Below, in pieces: positions 51,972-60,013 of a stretch of 64,000 nt of DNA; the first letter of the stretch is position 1; each line of letters opens with the position of its first letter. Position numbers and translations under genes: made by a program. The DNA comes from JAHEDH01 sp963753285. Lineage in GTDB: Bacteria > Actinomycetota > Acidimicrobiia > Spongiisociales > ZC4RG35. Below the pieces are notes generated by a model that was not told the origin of the DNA, searched no databases, and saw only the letters and a list, made by a program, of their open reading frames with translations. The DNA lies in NCBI GenBank assembly GCA_963753285.1, contig CAVWBT010000011.1, positions 137,798 through 201,797 of the forward strand. The letters are read 5' to 3'.

Positions 51972-53496
51972 TCTCCGGGACCTCATCGACCGGTTCGATC
52001 GGCTCGTGGCGACGGCCGAGGGCCTCGTCCCCGAGTCCGCGCTCGAAGCTGCCGCCCTGGTCGGTCGTCGGGCTCGGGATCGGCGTGGCTTTCTCGGTGA
52101 CACGGTGGTCGTCGCCCTGGCAGGAGGAACCGGTTCGGGCAAGTCTTCGTTGATCAACGCCCTCGCCGGCGAGGTCGTCGCCGAGTCGGGTGCGCAACGC
52201 CCAACGACGTTCGAGCCGCTCGCGTGGATCCCGGCGAACCCCGAGCCCGGGCTGGTTCGGCTGCTCGACTCGATCGGCATCGAAGATCGCGTGGGCCAGG
52301 ACCGGATGCGGTGGCTCGCCGTGATCGACCTCCCCGACACAGACTCGGTCTCGGAAGAGAACCGAGCGACCGTGGAGCGGGTTCTTCCGCTCGTCGACGC
52401 GATCGTCTGGGTCGTCGATCCGGAGAAGTATCAGGACCGGGTTCTCCATGAGCGATACCTGGCGCCGCTGGCCCGCCATGCGGATCGGTTTCGGTTCGTG
52501 CTCAATCACATCGACCGCATCGCCGGCGACGATGTCGATCAACTGTGTGCCGATCTGGCCGCTTCGCTCGAAGCCGACGGGATCGCGCAACCGATCATCC
52601 TGGCAACTGCAGCCGACCCGCCGTTCGGAGCCCCAATCGGGATCGACGAGTTCATCGATGCGATGCGATCACTCGGTGACACCAAGACCGTGGTCGAGCG
52701 TGGGCTGATCGCCGACCTCGAGAATGCAGCCGTGCGGCTCGCCAGATCGGCCGGCGTCGAGGATGCGTCCGGGACCGGGTTCACCGCCCGCTGGCAGGAG
52801 GTGCTGGGAACGGCGTCCGAGGCACTGGCATCCGATCTCCTCGGTCCGGACACCGTTCGCGAGGCCGGTCGGGTCGGGGGGAGGGTGGCGAGGCTCTCCG
52901 CCTCGATTCGGGTGCGAGCGACGCCGAAGTCGAGCGTTGCAGTCTCTGCGTCGCAGTCCGGTGGGACGAGGGACGCAATCGACGCCGTCGACCGCATGAT
53001 CTCAGATCTCATCGACGCCATCGGTTCCGACCACGCGGGTCCGGTGCGAGCCGTGCGACACGAGGTCGAAGCGGAGATGCACGGGGCAGCGATCAGCGCG
53101 GGCGCGTCGGCCGAGATCGAACTCGGCGACCCGCCCCGATGGTGGAAGTCCGCCGGCCGTGCGCGCCCCGTCCTGTCCGTGGCGATCGGTGGCGCCGTGT
53201 ACTGGCTCGCCATCGCCCTCGAACTGGCCGGGCCGATCCCGATCGTTGCTGCGGTCGCAGCCGCGGTGGTGACGTGGCTCGCCATCGGCGCAGTGGTGTC
53301 GGCGTCGGGGCGTCGCTGGGGGGCGACCACCGTCCTCCGCCACCGCGAACAGCTCTCCGGAGTGGTCGCGCGTGAACTCGACCGCAGAATCGGGCGCCCG
53401 CTTCGAGACGCACTGAGGGTCCGGGCCTCGCTCGGGGCGGCGCTGACCGAGTTCGAACTCGTAAGGTCGTCGCTCGGAGGTGCGCCCGAGCCCTGA
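51964..53496 (+). CDS. Dynamin-like GTPase, second of a tandem pair
   Basis: A 510-residue partner GTPase. G1 is LAGGTGSGKSSLINALAG (near 54), G2 the Thr pair in QRPTTFEPL, G3 VIDLPDTDSVS, G4 region FVLNHIDRI (N-x-x-D). Two membrane helices lie near 395-445 (LSVAIGGAVYWLAIALELA and PIPIVAAVAAAVVTWLAIG) before a helical tail. It resembles the YfjP-type GTPases that stand next to dynamin-like proteins in many actinobacteria. ATG 51964 overlaps the stop of the first GTPase. Confidence 0.87.
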   Translation: MPDLRDLIDRFDRLVATAEGLVPESALEAAALVGRRARDRRGFLGDTVVVALAGGTGSGKSSLINALAGEVVAESGAQRPTTFEPLAWIPANPEPGLVRLLDSIGIEDRVGQDRMRWLAVIDLPDTDSVSEENRATVERVLPLVDAIVWVVDPEKYQDRVLHERYLAPLARHADRFRFVLNHIDRIAGDDVDQLCADLAASLEADGIAQPIILATAADPPFGAPIGIDEFIDAMRSLGDTKTVVERGLIADLENAAVRLARSAGVEDASGTGFTARWQEVLGTASEALASDLLGPDTVREAGRVGGRVARLSASIRVRATPKSSVAVSASQSGGTRDAIDAVDRMISDLIDAIGSDHAGPVRAVRHEVEAEMHGAAISAGASAEIELGDPPRWWKSAGRARPVLSVAIGGAVYWLAIALELAGPIPIVAAVAAAVVTWLAIGAVVSASGRRWGATTVLRHREQLSGVVARELDRRIGRPLRDALRVRASLGAALTEFELVRSSLGGAPEP

Positions 53497-53540
53497 TCGA
53501 CGATTCGGCCTGCCCGCAGGTGCCGTTATCGTCGGAGTCG

Positions 53541-54377
53541 ATGATCGAAGACTTCCTCGACTCCAACGGAGACAAGATCCTCGTCTCCATCAGCGTGGCC
53601 GTCGGCGTCGTGCTGTTGTATCTGATCGTTGCGCGCCTCCTGCGTGGGATCGTCAACCGGATCGCCGAGAAGGGGGGAGATTCGGCTGCCCGTGCCGAGA
53701 CCCTCTGGGCCATGCTGCGACGCGTGCTGCTGATCCTGTTCATCGCGATCGGGGTGCTCACGGTCGCCGTCGTCGTCGGCATCCCGATCACACCGCTGCT
53801 CGCAGTCGGGTCGGCGGTCGGCGTCGCCGTGGGCTTCGGCGCTCAGGACCTGGTCAAGGACATCATCGCCGGGTTCTTCATCCTCGCCGAGGACCAATAC
53901 CACATCGGTGACGTCATCAGGGTCGCAGGCGTCGCTGGCGCCGTCGAGGACATCCGGCTGAGGGTGACGGTGCTCAGGGATCTCGATGGCTACGTCCACT
54001 ACGTGCCCAATGGCCAGATCGACGTGACCACCAACCTCACACAACAGTTCTCGCAAGTGGTGATCGATGTCGGCGTGGCGTACAAGGTCGGGGTCGATCA
54101 TGCACTGGAGGTGTTCGGCGACGAGCTCCGCAAGCTGGCGGCCGATGCGGAGTGGTCCGACTTGATCATCGAGGAGCCGCAGGTCCTCGGTGTCGATGCG
54201 TTGGCAGACTCGGCCGTCGTCCTGCGAGGTGTGCTCAAGGTGGGCGCCGACGACAGATGGCTCGTGAAACGGGAGGCGCTCAGGAGGGTCAAGAACCGAT
54301 TCGATGCCGAAGGGATCGAGATCCCGTTCCCGCACATGACCCTGTACCAGGGGGAGTCCGGCTCAGCCGGCGGTTGA
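53541..54377 (+). CDS. Small-conductance mechanosensitive channel (MscS family)
   Basis: A 278-residue channel that opens under membrane tension. Two predicted helices (about 17-35, 63-85) precede the pore helix region LLAVGSAVGVAVGFGAQDLVKDIIAGFFIL, then the beta domain (YHIGDVIRV, VHYVPNGQI) and the C-terminal alpha-beta domain ending IPFPHMTLY. ATG 53541 has CGGAG three to four bases upstream and a TATCGT box at 53527-53532. It follows the dynamin-like pair on the same strand; both could answer membrane stress, which is inference. Its end overlaps the convergent kinase gene by 15 bases. Confidence 0.93.
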   Translation: MIEDFLDSNGDKILVSISVAVGVVLLYLIVARLLRGIVNRIAEKGGDSAARAETLWAMLRRVLLILFIAIGVLTVAVVVGIPITPLLAVGSAVGVAVGFGAQDLVKDIIAGFFILAEDQYHIGDVIRVAGVAGAVEDIRLRVTVLRDLDGYVHYVPNGQIDVTTNLTQQFSQVVIDVGVAYKVGVDHALEVFGDELRKLAADAEWSDLIIEEPQVLGVDALADSAVVLRGVLKVGADDRWLVKREALRRVKNRFDAEGIEIPFPHMTLYQGESGSAGG

Positions 54378-55283
54378 CACCGCGACGGTGAGGCTCTCCG
54401 GCTGGAACGTGACGGACAGCTGCGTCACCGCAGCGAGCAGTTCCCCGTCTGCCTGTACCTCGACCGGCGACGGCGAGCTGACATCGAAGCTCTCGACGTC
54501 CTCCCACAGTGCCAGCCCGTCGATCGAGCCCATGTCTCCTCCTCGGCCGGCCGCCCGAAGGATCGACAGTGTCCGCCGGAGTCGAAGCTCTTCGATCACG
54601 AGAACGGCGATCGGATCCGGGTCCCCGATGATCAGGGGCCGCCGCCCGAAATACGAGTAGACGTCATGGAACTGGGCGAGCAGGCCGATGCCCTCGAGTC
54701 GCCGATCGCCCGCCGTGACCGTGACGGTCGCGGGCCGTTTCCGGAGGTCCTTGCGGATCGTCCTGACAGCCACGCGGGCGTAGTGGATCGACCCGAACGA
54801 CCGTTTCCTGAGCGGGTCTTGCTCGGCTGCGTGGACGACGGCAGCGTCTGCGCCGACTCCCATGGAGAAGAGCGCCGAACGCGTGAACTCGGCCTGATAC
54901 GAGCGGCCGACGAGCCTGAGCGTCGGAACCCGTTTGACGTTGAAGCCCTTCCCGAGGATCTTCACCGCCTTCTTCGGCTTCGAAGGAGCCCCGAGGATCC
55001 TGGCGAGCACATTGGTGGTTCCGACAGGGACGATTCCGAGCACCGCCGAGGTGTTCACGAGGCCCTGGGCGACATGATGCACCACGCCGTCGCCCCCCAT
55101 GGCGACCACGATCTCGGTGCCACCCGCCACCGCCTCGGCCGCCAACGCCTCGGATTCCTCCGGGCTGCGGGGCCACAGCGCAATGACATCGTGATGCTTG
55201 CCGAGCGCTCGCATCGCCGAACGGTGCATCCCACCGGTGAATTGGGACGCAGCAGGATTGGCGATGAGGACCGCGGATGCCAT
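54363..55283 (-). CDS. Diacylglycerol/lipid kinase family protein
   Basis: A 306-residue kinase of the DAGK/YegS family. The nucleotide-binding VVAMGGDGVVHHVAQGL (near 75) and VPVGTTNVLARILGAP motifs are conserved, as is FSMGVGADAAVVHAAE in the second domain. It probably phosphorylates a lipid such as diacylglycerol or a related membrane alcohol. ATG 55283 lies six bases after a TACGCT box, which fixes the start; ATG 55304 is less likely. Confidence 0.88.
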   Translation of the reverse strand: MASAVLIANPAASQFTGGMHRSAMRALGKHHDVIALWPRSPEESEALAAEAVAGGTEIVVAMGGDGVVHHVAQGLVNTSAVLGIVPVGTTNVLARILGAPSKPKKAVKILGKGFNVKRVPTLRLVGRSYQAEFTRSALFSMGVGADAAVVHAAEQDPLRKRSFGSIHYARVAVRTIRKDLRKRPATVTVTAGDRRLEGIGLLAQFHDVYSYFGRRPLIIGDPDPIAVLVIEELRLRRTLSILRAAGRGGDMGSIDGLALWEDVESFDVSSPSPVEVQADGELLAAVTQLSVTFQPESLTVAVSTAG

Positions 55284-55289
55284 GGCGGC

Positions 55290-55295
55290 AGCGTA
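55290..55295 (-). promoter_or_regulatory. Leaderless -10 box TACGCT
   Basis: On the minus strand TACGCT ends six bases before ATG 55283. The heptad array begins five bases beyond it. Confidence 0.6.
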
Positions 55296-55300
55296 CAGCT

Positions 55301-55420
55301 CCACGTTCCAGGTTCCAGGTGGTTGTGTGGTGTACGGCTATTCGGCGTGAGGCGTGAGGCGTGAGGCGTGAGGACGTGAGGCGTGAGGCGTGAGACGTGA
55401 GACGTGCAGGCGAACGCATA
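55301..55420. repeat. Heptad-phased array (CCAGGTT then AGGCGTG/AGACGTG) between divergent promoters
   Basis: Reading from 55301 in sevens gives CCACGTT, CCAGGTT, CCAGGTG, GTTGTGT, GGTGTAC, GGCTATT, CGGCGTG, AGGCGTG three times, one eight-base unit AGGACGTG (55371-55378), then AGGCGTG twice and AGACGTG twice to 55406. It occupies the whole space between the two leaderless promoters at 55290 and 55426. Confidence 0.9.
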
Positions 55421-55425
55421 GGAAC

Positions 55426-55431
55426 TACCGT
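55426..55431 (+). promoter_or_regulatory. Leaderless -10 box TACCGT
   Basis: TACCGT ends eight bases before ATG 55440. Confidence 0.5.
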
Positions 55432-55439
55432 TCTCGCCC

Positions 55440-56459
55440 ATGACCGACCGTGAACAGGGCATCGCCCAGGCGCCATCGGTTCCGGATCCGAATGCCCCGT
55501 TGCAGTCGCTCCTGAAGGATGGCGGCGCAGGAGCATTGCTGGCTGCGGCCGCCGGCGACGTTGCCGGTCGCCGAGTCGAGGGGACCTACAGCGCGAACAC
55601 CCAGTTCGACACCGTCTTCGCGTACCACCTGATGCGAAACGGCGAGGTCGACCGCGAGATCTTCCGAGCCGAAGTCATGCTGCTCGACGGGGTGGGCGAG
55701 ACCCATCAGGTCTACCGCGGTGTCGATCCGGACCTTCGAGCATGGTTCGACTCGGTCAAGGCGGGTTCGCCGGTCGCCAGCACACTCGCCACGTCCGGTC
55801 CTGCCGCCCGATCGCTGGCTGCGGGTCTCAGGTTCAGGTACGATCCCGACGGGCTCGTCTCGGCCGTGCTTCGCGCCGCCCGAATGACCAATCTCAATGC
55901 TGCGTCGGTCGTTGCGGCCGCTGCGGCCGCAGGCGCGGTCGCCGCATCTTCGTTCCACCAAGTGGGGAAGGATCTGTTTCTCGGGGTGGCGGAGACCGCC
56001 GAACGTGCCCTGTCCGAGCTCGAGGGCGAGGAGTTCCGGTTCTCGGACCTCGAAGCGGCGGGTGACTTGCCGGGCCGAATCCGGGGTTTGTGCGATCTGG
56101 TCGACGCCCCGCTCCGCCGTGTCGTCGGTGCCCTCTCCGACGACAACGGCCCGGTTGGAATCAACGGCGTCCTCCTCGCCATCGGAATCGCAGGAAACAA
56201 GAATCACGATGCGGTCCGGCTCATCGACGCCGCGGCACAGGCCGGAGGCTCCGACGTCGGCAGCATCTCCGGCGCCATCGTCGGAGCGAGGCAAGCCACG
56301 TCGATGTGGCCCTGGCGGGTACCGAACGACACGTGGTTCGCCGAGATCGGACGGCGGTTGGTGGCAGGGGAGACCGAGACCCGTGATCTCCCGATCCCGT
56401 ACGCCGTCGAGGAGCGTCCGCTCCTCAGACTCGACGTGCTTCCGTCGACCGACGACTGA
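55440..56459 (+). CDS. Degenerate ADP-ribosylglycohydrolase-fold protein
   Basis: A 339-residue all-helical protein. The N-terminal LLKDGGAGALLAAAAGDVAG and the C-terminal GSDVGSISGAIVGARQ correspond to the two conserved ends of ADP-ribosylglycohydrolases. In active enzymes the last motif carries a G-x-D-x-D-T-x-A metal site; here it reads DVGS, so at least one metal ligand seems lost. The position after FRAEVMLLDGVGETHQVY also differs from the usual E-x-x-Y metal site. It may be a non-catalytic binder or have another activity. Start is a leaderless ATG. Confidence 0.6.
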   Translation: MTDREQGIAQAPSVPDPNAPLQSLLKDGGAGALLAAAAGDVAGRRVEGTYSANTQFDTVFAYHLMRNGEVDREIFRAEVMLLDGVGETHQVYRGVDPDLRAWFDSVKAGSPVASTLATSGPAARSLAAGLRFRYDPDGLVSAVLRAARMTNLNAASVVAAAAAAGAVAASSFHQVGKDLFLGVAETAERALSELEGEEFRFSDLEAAGDLPGRIRGLCDLVDAPLRRVVGALSDDNGPVGINGVLLAIGIAGNKNHDAVRLIDAAAQAGGSDVGSISGAIVGARQATSMWPWRVPNDTWFAEIGRRLVAGETETRDLPIPYAVEERPLLRLDVLPSTDD

Positions 56460-56465
56460 GCGGGT

Positions 56466-57707
56466 TCAGATCCGAACCCGTCCGATCATGAACCACCCGG
56501 CGAGAATCGAAGAGGCGAGCACGAGCATCGCCGTACTTCGGCCGAGGTCGAGCACGTCGACGATCAATGCCCACACGAGCGGCCCGAGGATGGTCGCGAA
56601 CCGGCCGACGGTTGCGTACAAACCGTAGAACTCGCCGAGGTGCTGGGGAGGCGACACCTCGAGCATCGTGACGCGGTCGGAGGCCCACGTCGCTCCGAGC
56701 GCCGTGCCGCCGACCGCGCCGATCAGCCAGGCCAAAGCGACGAACCCCGTCACAGCTGCGGCTACACCCGTGACGATCGCCGCCACCCATCCCGCCAACG
56801 CCCATCGGAGCACCCGTTTGGAGCCGAATCGCTCGACCGCCCGTCCACCGCCGAGCCCACCGACGATCGCAAATGCGATGGCGAGTGCGAGGAGTGTCCG
56901 GGATCCCGATGGATCCAGCCCGATCTCCTGGATGGCGTAGATGGTGAGGAAGCCACCGATCAGGGTGTTGATGGCGTCGGTGTACAGGAACCGTCCGATC
57001 AGGAACCTGATGACGTTGGGCCACTGGGCGGCCCGCCGCCAGGATCGCACCAGGTCTCCGACCACCGACGTGAGCGCCGGGGCCGGTCGATCACCAGCGA
57101 CAGGTTGAGGCTCCTTGATGTATCGGAAAGCCGGAAGCGCGAACATCAGGAAGCCGACCGCCAGCATCGTGAACGTCGAGGCGTAGCCCAGTTCGAGGAT
57201 CTCGAGCGACAGGATCCCGATCCCGACTCCGATGAACGAACCGACATACCCGACGCCGACGCCGTTGCCCGATATCCGTCCCCGATTCTCACGTGTCGAC
57301 ACGAACGGGAGGAGTGCGTCGTACACGACCGACCCGATGTTCACACTGACGAGGGCGACTCCGAGCACGAAGAACGTGAACAGGTCCGGGCCGCGCGTCA
57401 GGAGCGAGGTCGTTGTCACAGCGACGAGCGTCGAGATCGTCAGGATGCGGACCCGCCCGCCCCGTATGTCCGTGACGGCACCGACCCACGGGGCGGCGAA
57501 GATGACCACGAACCCCGCTGCGGCAGCCGTCACCGCCAGGCTCGAGTCAGCCAGGCCGGAGGTCGTCAACCATTCGGGGAAATACAGTCCGACGACGCCG
57601 AGGGCGAAGATGGTGTTCGCGAGGTCGTACACCACCCAGGCCGTTGTTGCACGCCTCGTTGGAGTGGCTTCCACGGTCACGGTGTGAGTATGGCTCCTGA
57701 GAACCAT
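56466..57707 (-). CDS. Major facilitator superfamily transporter (UMF1-type)
   Basis: A 413-residue permease with 12 predicted helices. The opening AWVVYDLANTIFALGVVGLYFPEWL and the later YDALLPFVSTRENRGRISGNG resemble the UMF1/Atg22-like branch of MFS proteins, whose substrates are mostly unknown. The start is uncertain: ATG 57707 lies at the edge of the heptad array, while GTG 57680 (VTVEATPTRR) fits the family length equally well. It converges with the ADP-ribosylglycohydrolase-like gene. Confidence 0.82.
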   Translation of the reverse strand: MVLRSHTHTVTVEATPTRRATTAWVVYDLANTIFALGVVGLYFPEWLTTSGLADSSLAVTAAAAGFVVIFAAPWVGAVTDIRGGRVRILTISTLVAVTTTSLLTRGPDLFTFFVLGVALVSVNIGSVVYDALLPFVSTRENRGRISGNGVGVGYVGSFIGVGIGILSLEILELGYASTFTMLAVGFLMFALPAFRYIKEPQPVAGDRPAPALTSVVGDLVRSWRRAAQWPNVIRFLIGRFLYTDAINTLIGGFLTIYAIQEIGLDPSGSRTLLALAIAFAIVGGLGGGRAVERFGSKRVLRWALAGWVAAIVTGVAAAVTGFVALAWLIGAVGGTALGATWASDRVTMLEVSPPQHLGEFYGLYATVGRFATILGPLVWALIVDVLDLGRSTAMLVLASSILAGWFMIGRVRI

Positions 57708-57844
57708 ACGATTTGCGATTTGCGACCTGCGCTCGATGGATCGCAGCACCTCATCGCGGATCGTCGATCTTCTCCCTGTCGTCTCCGGTCTCTGCAGGGC
57801 TCAAGCTGATGGCGCAGATCGCACTGCGCCGATCGCATGGCGAT
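57705..57844. repeat. Heptad-phased array filling the gap between MFS and dehydrogenase genes
   Basis: The 140 bases divide into exactly 20 heptamers: CATACGA, TTTGCGA, TTTGCGA, CCTGCGC, TCGATGG, ATCGCAG, and further on TCGCGGA, TCGTCGA, TGGCGCA, GATCGCA, CTGCGCC, GATCGCA, TGGCGAT. It ends at the stop codon of the dehydrogenase gene. The TGGCGCA/ATCGCAG units match those before pyk. Confidence 0.75.
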
Positions 57845-58918
57845 TCAGAACGTCACGGCTACCGAGATCAGCTCGTCGTGGCCCAGGAGACCGGCTGTTG
57901 CCTGGATCGCCCGGTTCGACTCGTCGAGTGGGAATTGGTGGCTGACCAGATCGTCGATGCGCGGATCCGTCTCGAGCTTGCGGGCCGCCCATCGGTACGC
58001 CTCACTGGAAGCTCCGAGCGCACCGATGATCGAGATCTGCTTGCCGACGACGACGTCGGAGAAGAACTGCCCGAGCGGTCGATTGCCTTTGGTCGAGGCG
58101 AGCACCAGTCGCCCACCCGAACGGACCATGTCGAGACCCGTGTAGATGGCCTCGGGATCGTCCGATGTGACGTCGACCACGATGTCTGGCCTCGTCCCGA
58201 GGCTGTTCGCCACGGCGAACCCGAGATCGTCCTCGGTGACATTGACGGTGAGGTGTGCTCCGAGGTGCCGTGCCAGCTCCAGCCTGTCGGCATCGTGGTC
58301 GAGCCCGGTGATCCCGATCCACTCTGCACCGGCGGCCTGCGCGGCCAGGAGACATGCGAGCCCGCGGGGGCCTGGTCCGAGGATGAGCACGCGCTCACCG
58401 GGCTGCATCTTCGGGAGTTCGACCGTCCACGTGTAGCCGGCGGCGAGGGAGTGGGCGAACGTGGCGACCTCGGCGAGGGTGTCGTCAGAGACCGGGTGGA
58501 GGATGGCATCGGGGTCCAGATAGAGCCGTTCGGCGAGTCCTCCCCACAGCCCGGGAGGTTCCGTCGATGGCAGTGCACCGTAGGCATTGAGCGGTTTGCG
58601 GTGGCTGCAGCTCGCCAGGCCCCGAACACACGCAGTGCAGTTCCGGCACCGGATGATCGGTTCGACGAGAACACGGGTTCCGATCGGAAGTGAGATCGAA
58701 TCGTCGAACACGTCTGCGATCCGGCCGACGACCTGCTGGCCGGGTATGAGCGGATAGACGATGTTGTGGCGGTCGCCACGCCAGGCCTGGACCTCGGCTC
58801 CCGACAGGCCTGTCGCCTCGATGGCGAGCCAGCCGCCACGTTCGACGGTGCGTGCGGGGAGGCGCGTGGCGGCGAGCCTTCTCGGCTCAACCAGCATCAT
58901 CGCCTTGACGTCGCTCAT
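57845..58918 (-). CDS. Zinc-type medium-chain dehydrogenase lacking catalytic zinc ligands
   Basis: A 357-residue MDR-superfamily protein. The structural zinc site is intact (CRNCTACVRGLASC) and the Rossmann fold has VLILGPGPRGLACLLAA. At the catalytic zinc site the usual G-x-C-G-[TS]-D is GLSGAEVQ, and the usual G-H-E is GQQVVG, so Cys, Asp, His and Glu are all replaced. It may bind NAD(P) but not act as a normal alcohol dehydrogenase. Two inverted repeats lie just upstream of its ATG (58934-58979). Confidence 0.85.
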   Translation of the reverse strand: MSDVKAMMLVEPRRLAATRLPARTVERGGWLAIEATGLSGAEVQAWRGDRHNIVYPLIPGQQVVGRIADVFDDSISLPIGTRVLVEPIIRCRNCTACVRGLASCSHRKPLNAYGALPSTEPPGLWGGLAERLYLDPDAILHPVSDDTLAEVATFAHSLAAGYTWTVELPKMQPGERVLILGPGPRGLACLLAAQAAGAEWIGITGLDHDADRLELARHLGAHLTVNVTEDDLGFAVANSLGTRPDIVVDVTSDDPEAIYTGLDMVRSGGRLVLASTKGNRPLGQFFSDVVVGKQISIIGALGASSEAYRWAARKLETDPRIDDLVSHQFPLDESNRAIQATAGLLGHDELISVAVTF

Positions 58919-58933
58919 GGGGTCCCCCGAAGT

Positions 58934-58979
58934 GTTGGAAGAAGTATGTCCAACGAAGTTGTCGACACTCAGTCGACAA
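58934..58979. promoter_or_regulatory. Two inverted repeats in the dehydrogenase/PPK2 divergent region
   Basis: GTTGGA (58934-58939) and TCCAAC (58949-58954) flank nine bases. TTGTCGAC (58959-58966) and GTCGACAA (58972-58979) flank ACTCA. They lie 16 and 41 bases upstream of the dehydrogenase ATG and over 50 bases from the PPK2 -10 box, so a regulator bound here would mainly control the dehydrogenase. Confidence 0.55.
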
Positions 58980-59030
58980 AATCATCCGTGGTTGGTGTCG
59001 ATTCCGTCAACGTGTGCGCAGCAGCGCCGG

Positions 59031-59036
59031 TAGGTT
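59031..59036 (+). promoter_or_regulatory. Putative -10 box TAGGTT for PPK2
   Basis: TAGGTT precedes GTG 59062 by 25 bases, leaving a leader of about 18 bases that holds the ribosome binding site GAGGAGG. Confidence 0.5.
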
Positions 59037-59061
59037 CAGTGCCGATGAGAGGAGGCCCTGC

Positions 59062-59928
59062 GTGACTGAGCGGGTCACTGGATTGCCCGAAGGCGCAGAC
59101 GATCCGGTTGCGCCGAGGACCTATCCCGCCGGCGAGGAGAACTACACCTCCGAAGGTCGGCTCAAGAAGAGGTTCTACGAAGCCGAGCTCCAGAGACTCC
59201 AAGAGGAGCTCGTCCAGCTCCAGTATTGGATTCAGGAGAAGGGATTGAAGGTCCTGGTGATCTTCGAGGGTCGCGGCTCGGCCGGCAAGGGTGGCGTGAT
59301 CAAGCGGATCACCGAGCGGACGAGTCCCAGAATCGTCCGGGTCGAAGCCCTTCCGAAGCCGACCGAGCGCGAGCAGACCCAGTGGTACTTCCAGCGATAC
59401 GTCGAGTTCCTCCCCGCCGGCGGCGAGATGGTCCTGTTCGACCGGAGCTGGTACAACCGGTCGAACGTCGAGTGGGTGATGGGCTTCTGCACCGAGCAAC
59501 AGCATCAGGAGTTCCTGCGCAGCTGCCCCGAATTCGAGCGAATGCTGGTCCGATCCGGCATGATCGTGCTCAAGTACTGGTTCTCGGTCAGTTGGGCCGA
59601 GCAGCGCCGTCGCTTCGAGTCGCGCAACAAGGAGCCGCTCAAGCGCTGGAAGCTGTCCGAGATGGACCTCGAGGAGCACCGGCTGTACACGAAGTACTCG
59701 ATGGCGAAGGACACCACCTTCCAGTTCACCGACATCAAGCAGGCCCCGTGGTACGTCGTGCCCTCCGACGACAAGCGCACGGCCCGTTTGAACTGCATGA
59801 GCCACCTGCTGTCCCAGTTCGACTACGGCAACGTGATGCCGGAGCCGGTCGAGCTGCCCCAGCGTGAGGACTTCCCATACGTCCGGCCCCCGATGGGCGA
59901 ACAGACCTTCGTCCCGCCGAGGTACTGA
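59062..59928 (+). CDS. ppk2: Polyphosphate kinase 2 (PPK2 family)
   Basis: A 288-residue kinase that moves phosphate between polyphosphate and nucleoside diphosphates. Walker A is FEGRGSAGKGGVIKRI (near 69), Walker B MVLFDRSWYNRSNVEWVMGF (Asp near 127), with the lid region KYWFSVSWAEQRRRFESR and the substrate helix LSEMDLEEHRLYTKYS. Length and one-domain layout fit class I PPK2. GTG 59062 has GGAGG six bases upstream. With ppx at 5.7 kb it makes polyphosphate turnover part of this genome; PPK2 activity could also refill GTP or ATP. Confidence 0.95.
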   Translation: MTERVTGLPEGADDPVAPRTYPAGEENYTSEGRLKKRFYEAELQRLQEELVQLQYWIQEKGLKVLVIFEGRGSAGKGGVIKRITERTSPRIVRVEALPKPTEREQTQWYFQRYVEFLPAGGEMVLFDRSWYNRSNVEWVMGFCTEQQHQEFLRSCPEFERMLVRSGMIVLKYWFSVSWAEQRRRFESRNKEPLKRWKLSEMDLEEHRLYTKYSMAKDTTFQFTDIKQAPWYVVPSDDKRTARLNCMSHLLSQFDYGNVMPEPVELPQREDFPYVRPPMGEQTFVPPRY

Positions 59929-59954
59929 GCAGGCCTCGCTCGGCTGGCGCCTCG

Positions 59955-59996
59955 CATCGGTGTTGTCGGTCGTCGGTTTTCAGTCATCGGTGCCCC
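59955..59996. repeat. Short heptad-phased array after PPK2
   Basis: Six 7-mers in one phase: CATCGGT, GTTGTCG, GTCGTCG, GTTTTCA, GTCATCG, GTGCCCC. The GTCATCG unit is the same as in the arrays at 1042 and 16443. Here the array lies between converging genes, not at a promoter. Confidence 0.6.
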
Positions 59997-60013
59997 TGGC
60001 AAAAAGGTGGCTG

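Noticed and set aside
55301..55420. CRISPR array
   Set aside because: Units are 7 bases, contiguous and without spacers; no cas gene is present in the window.
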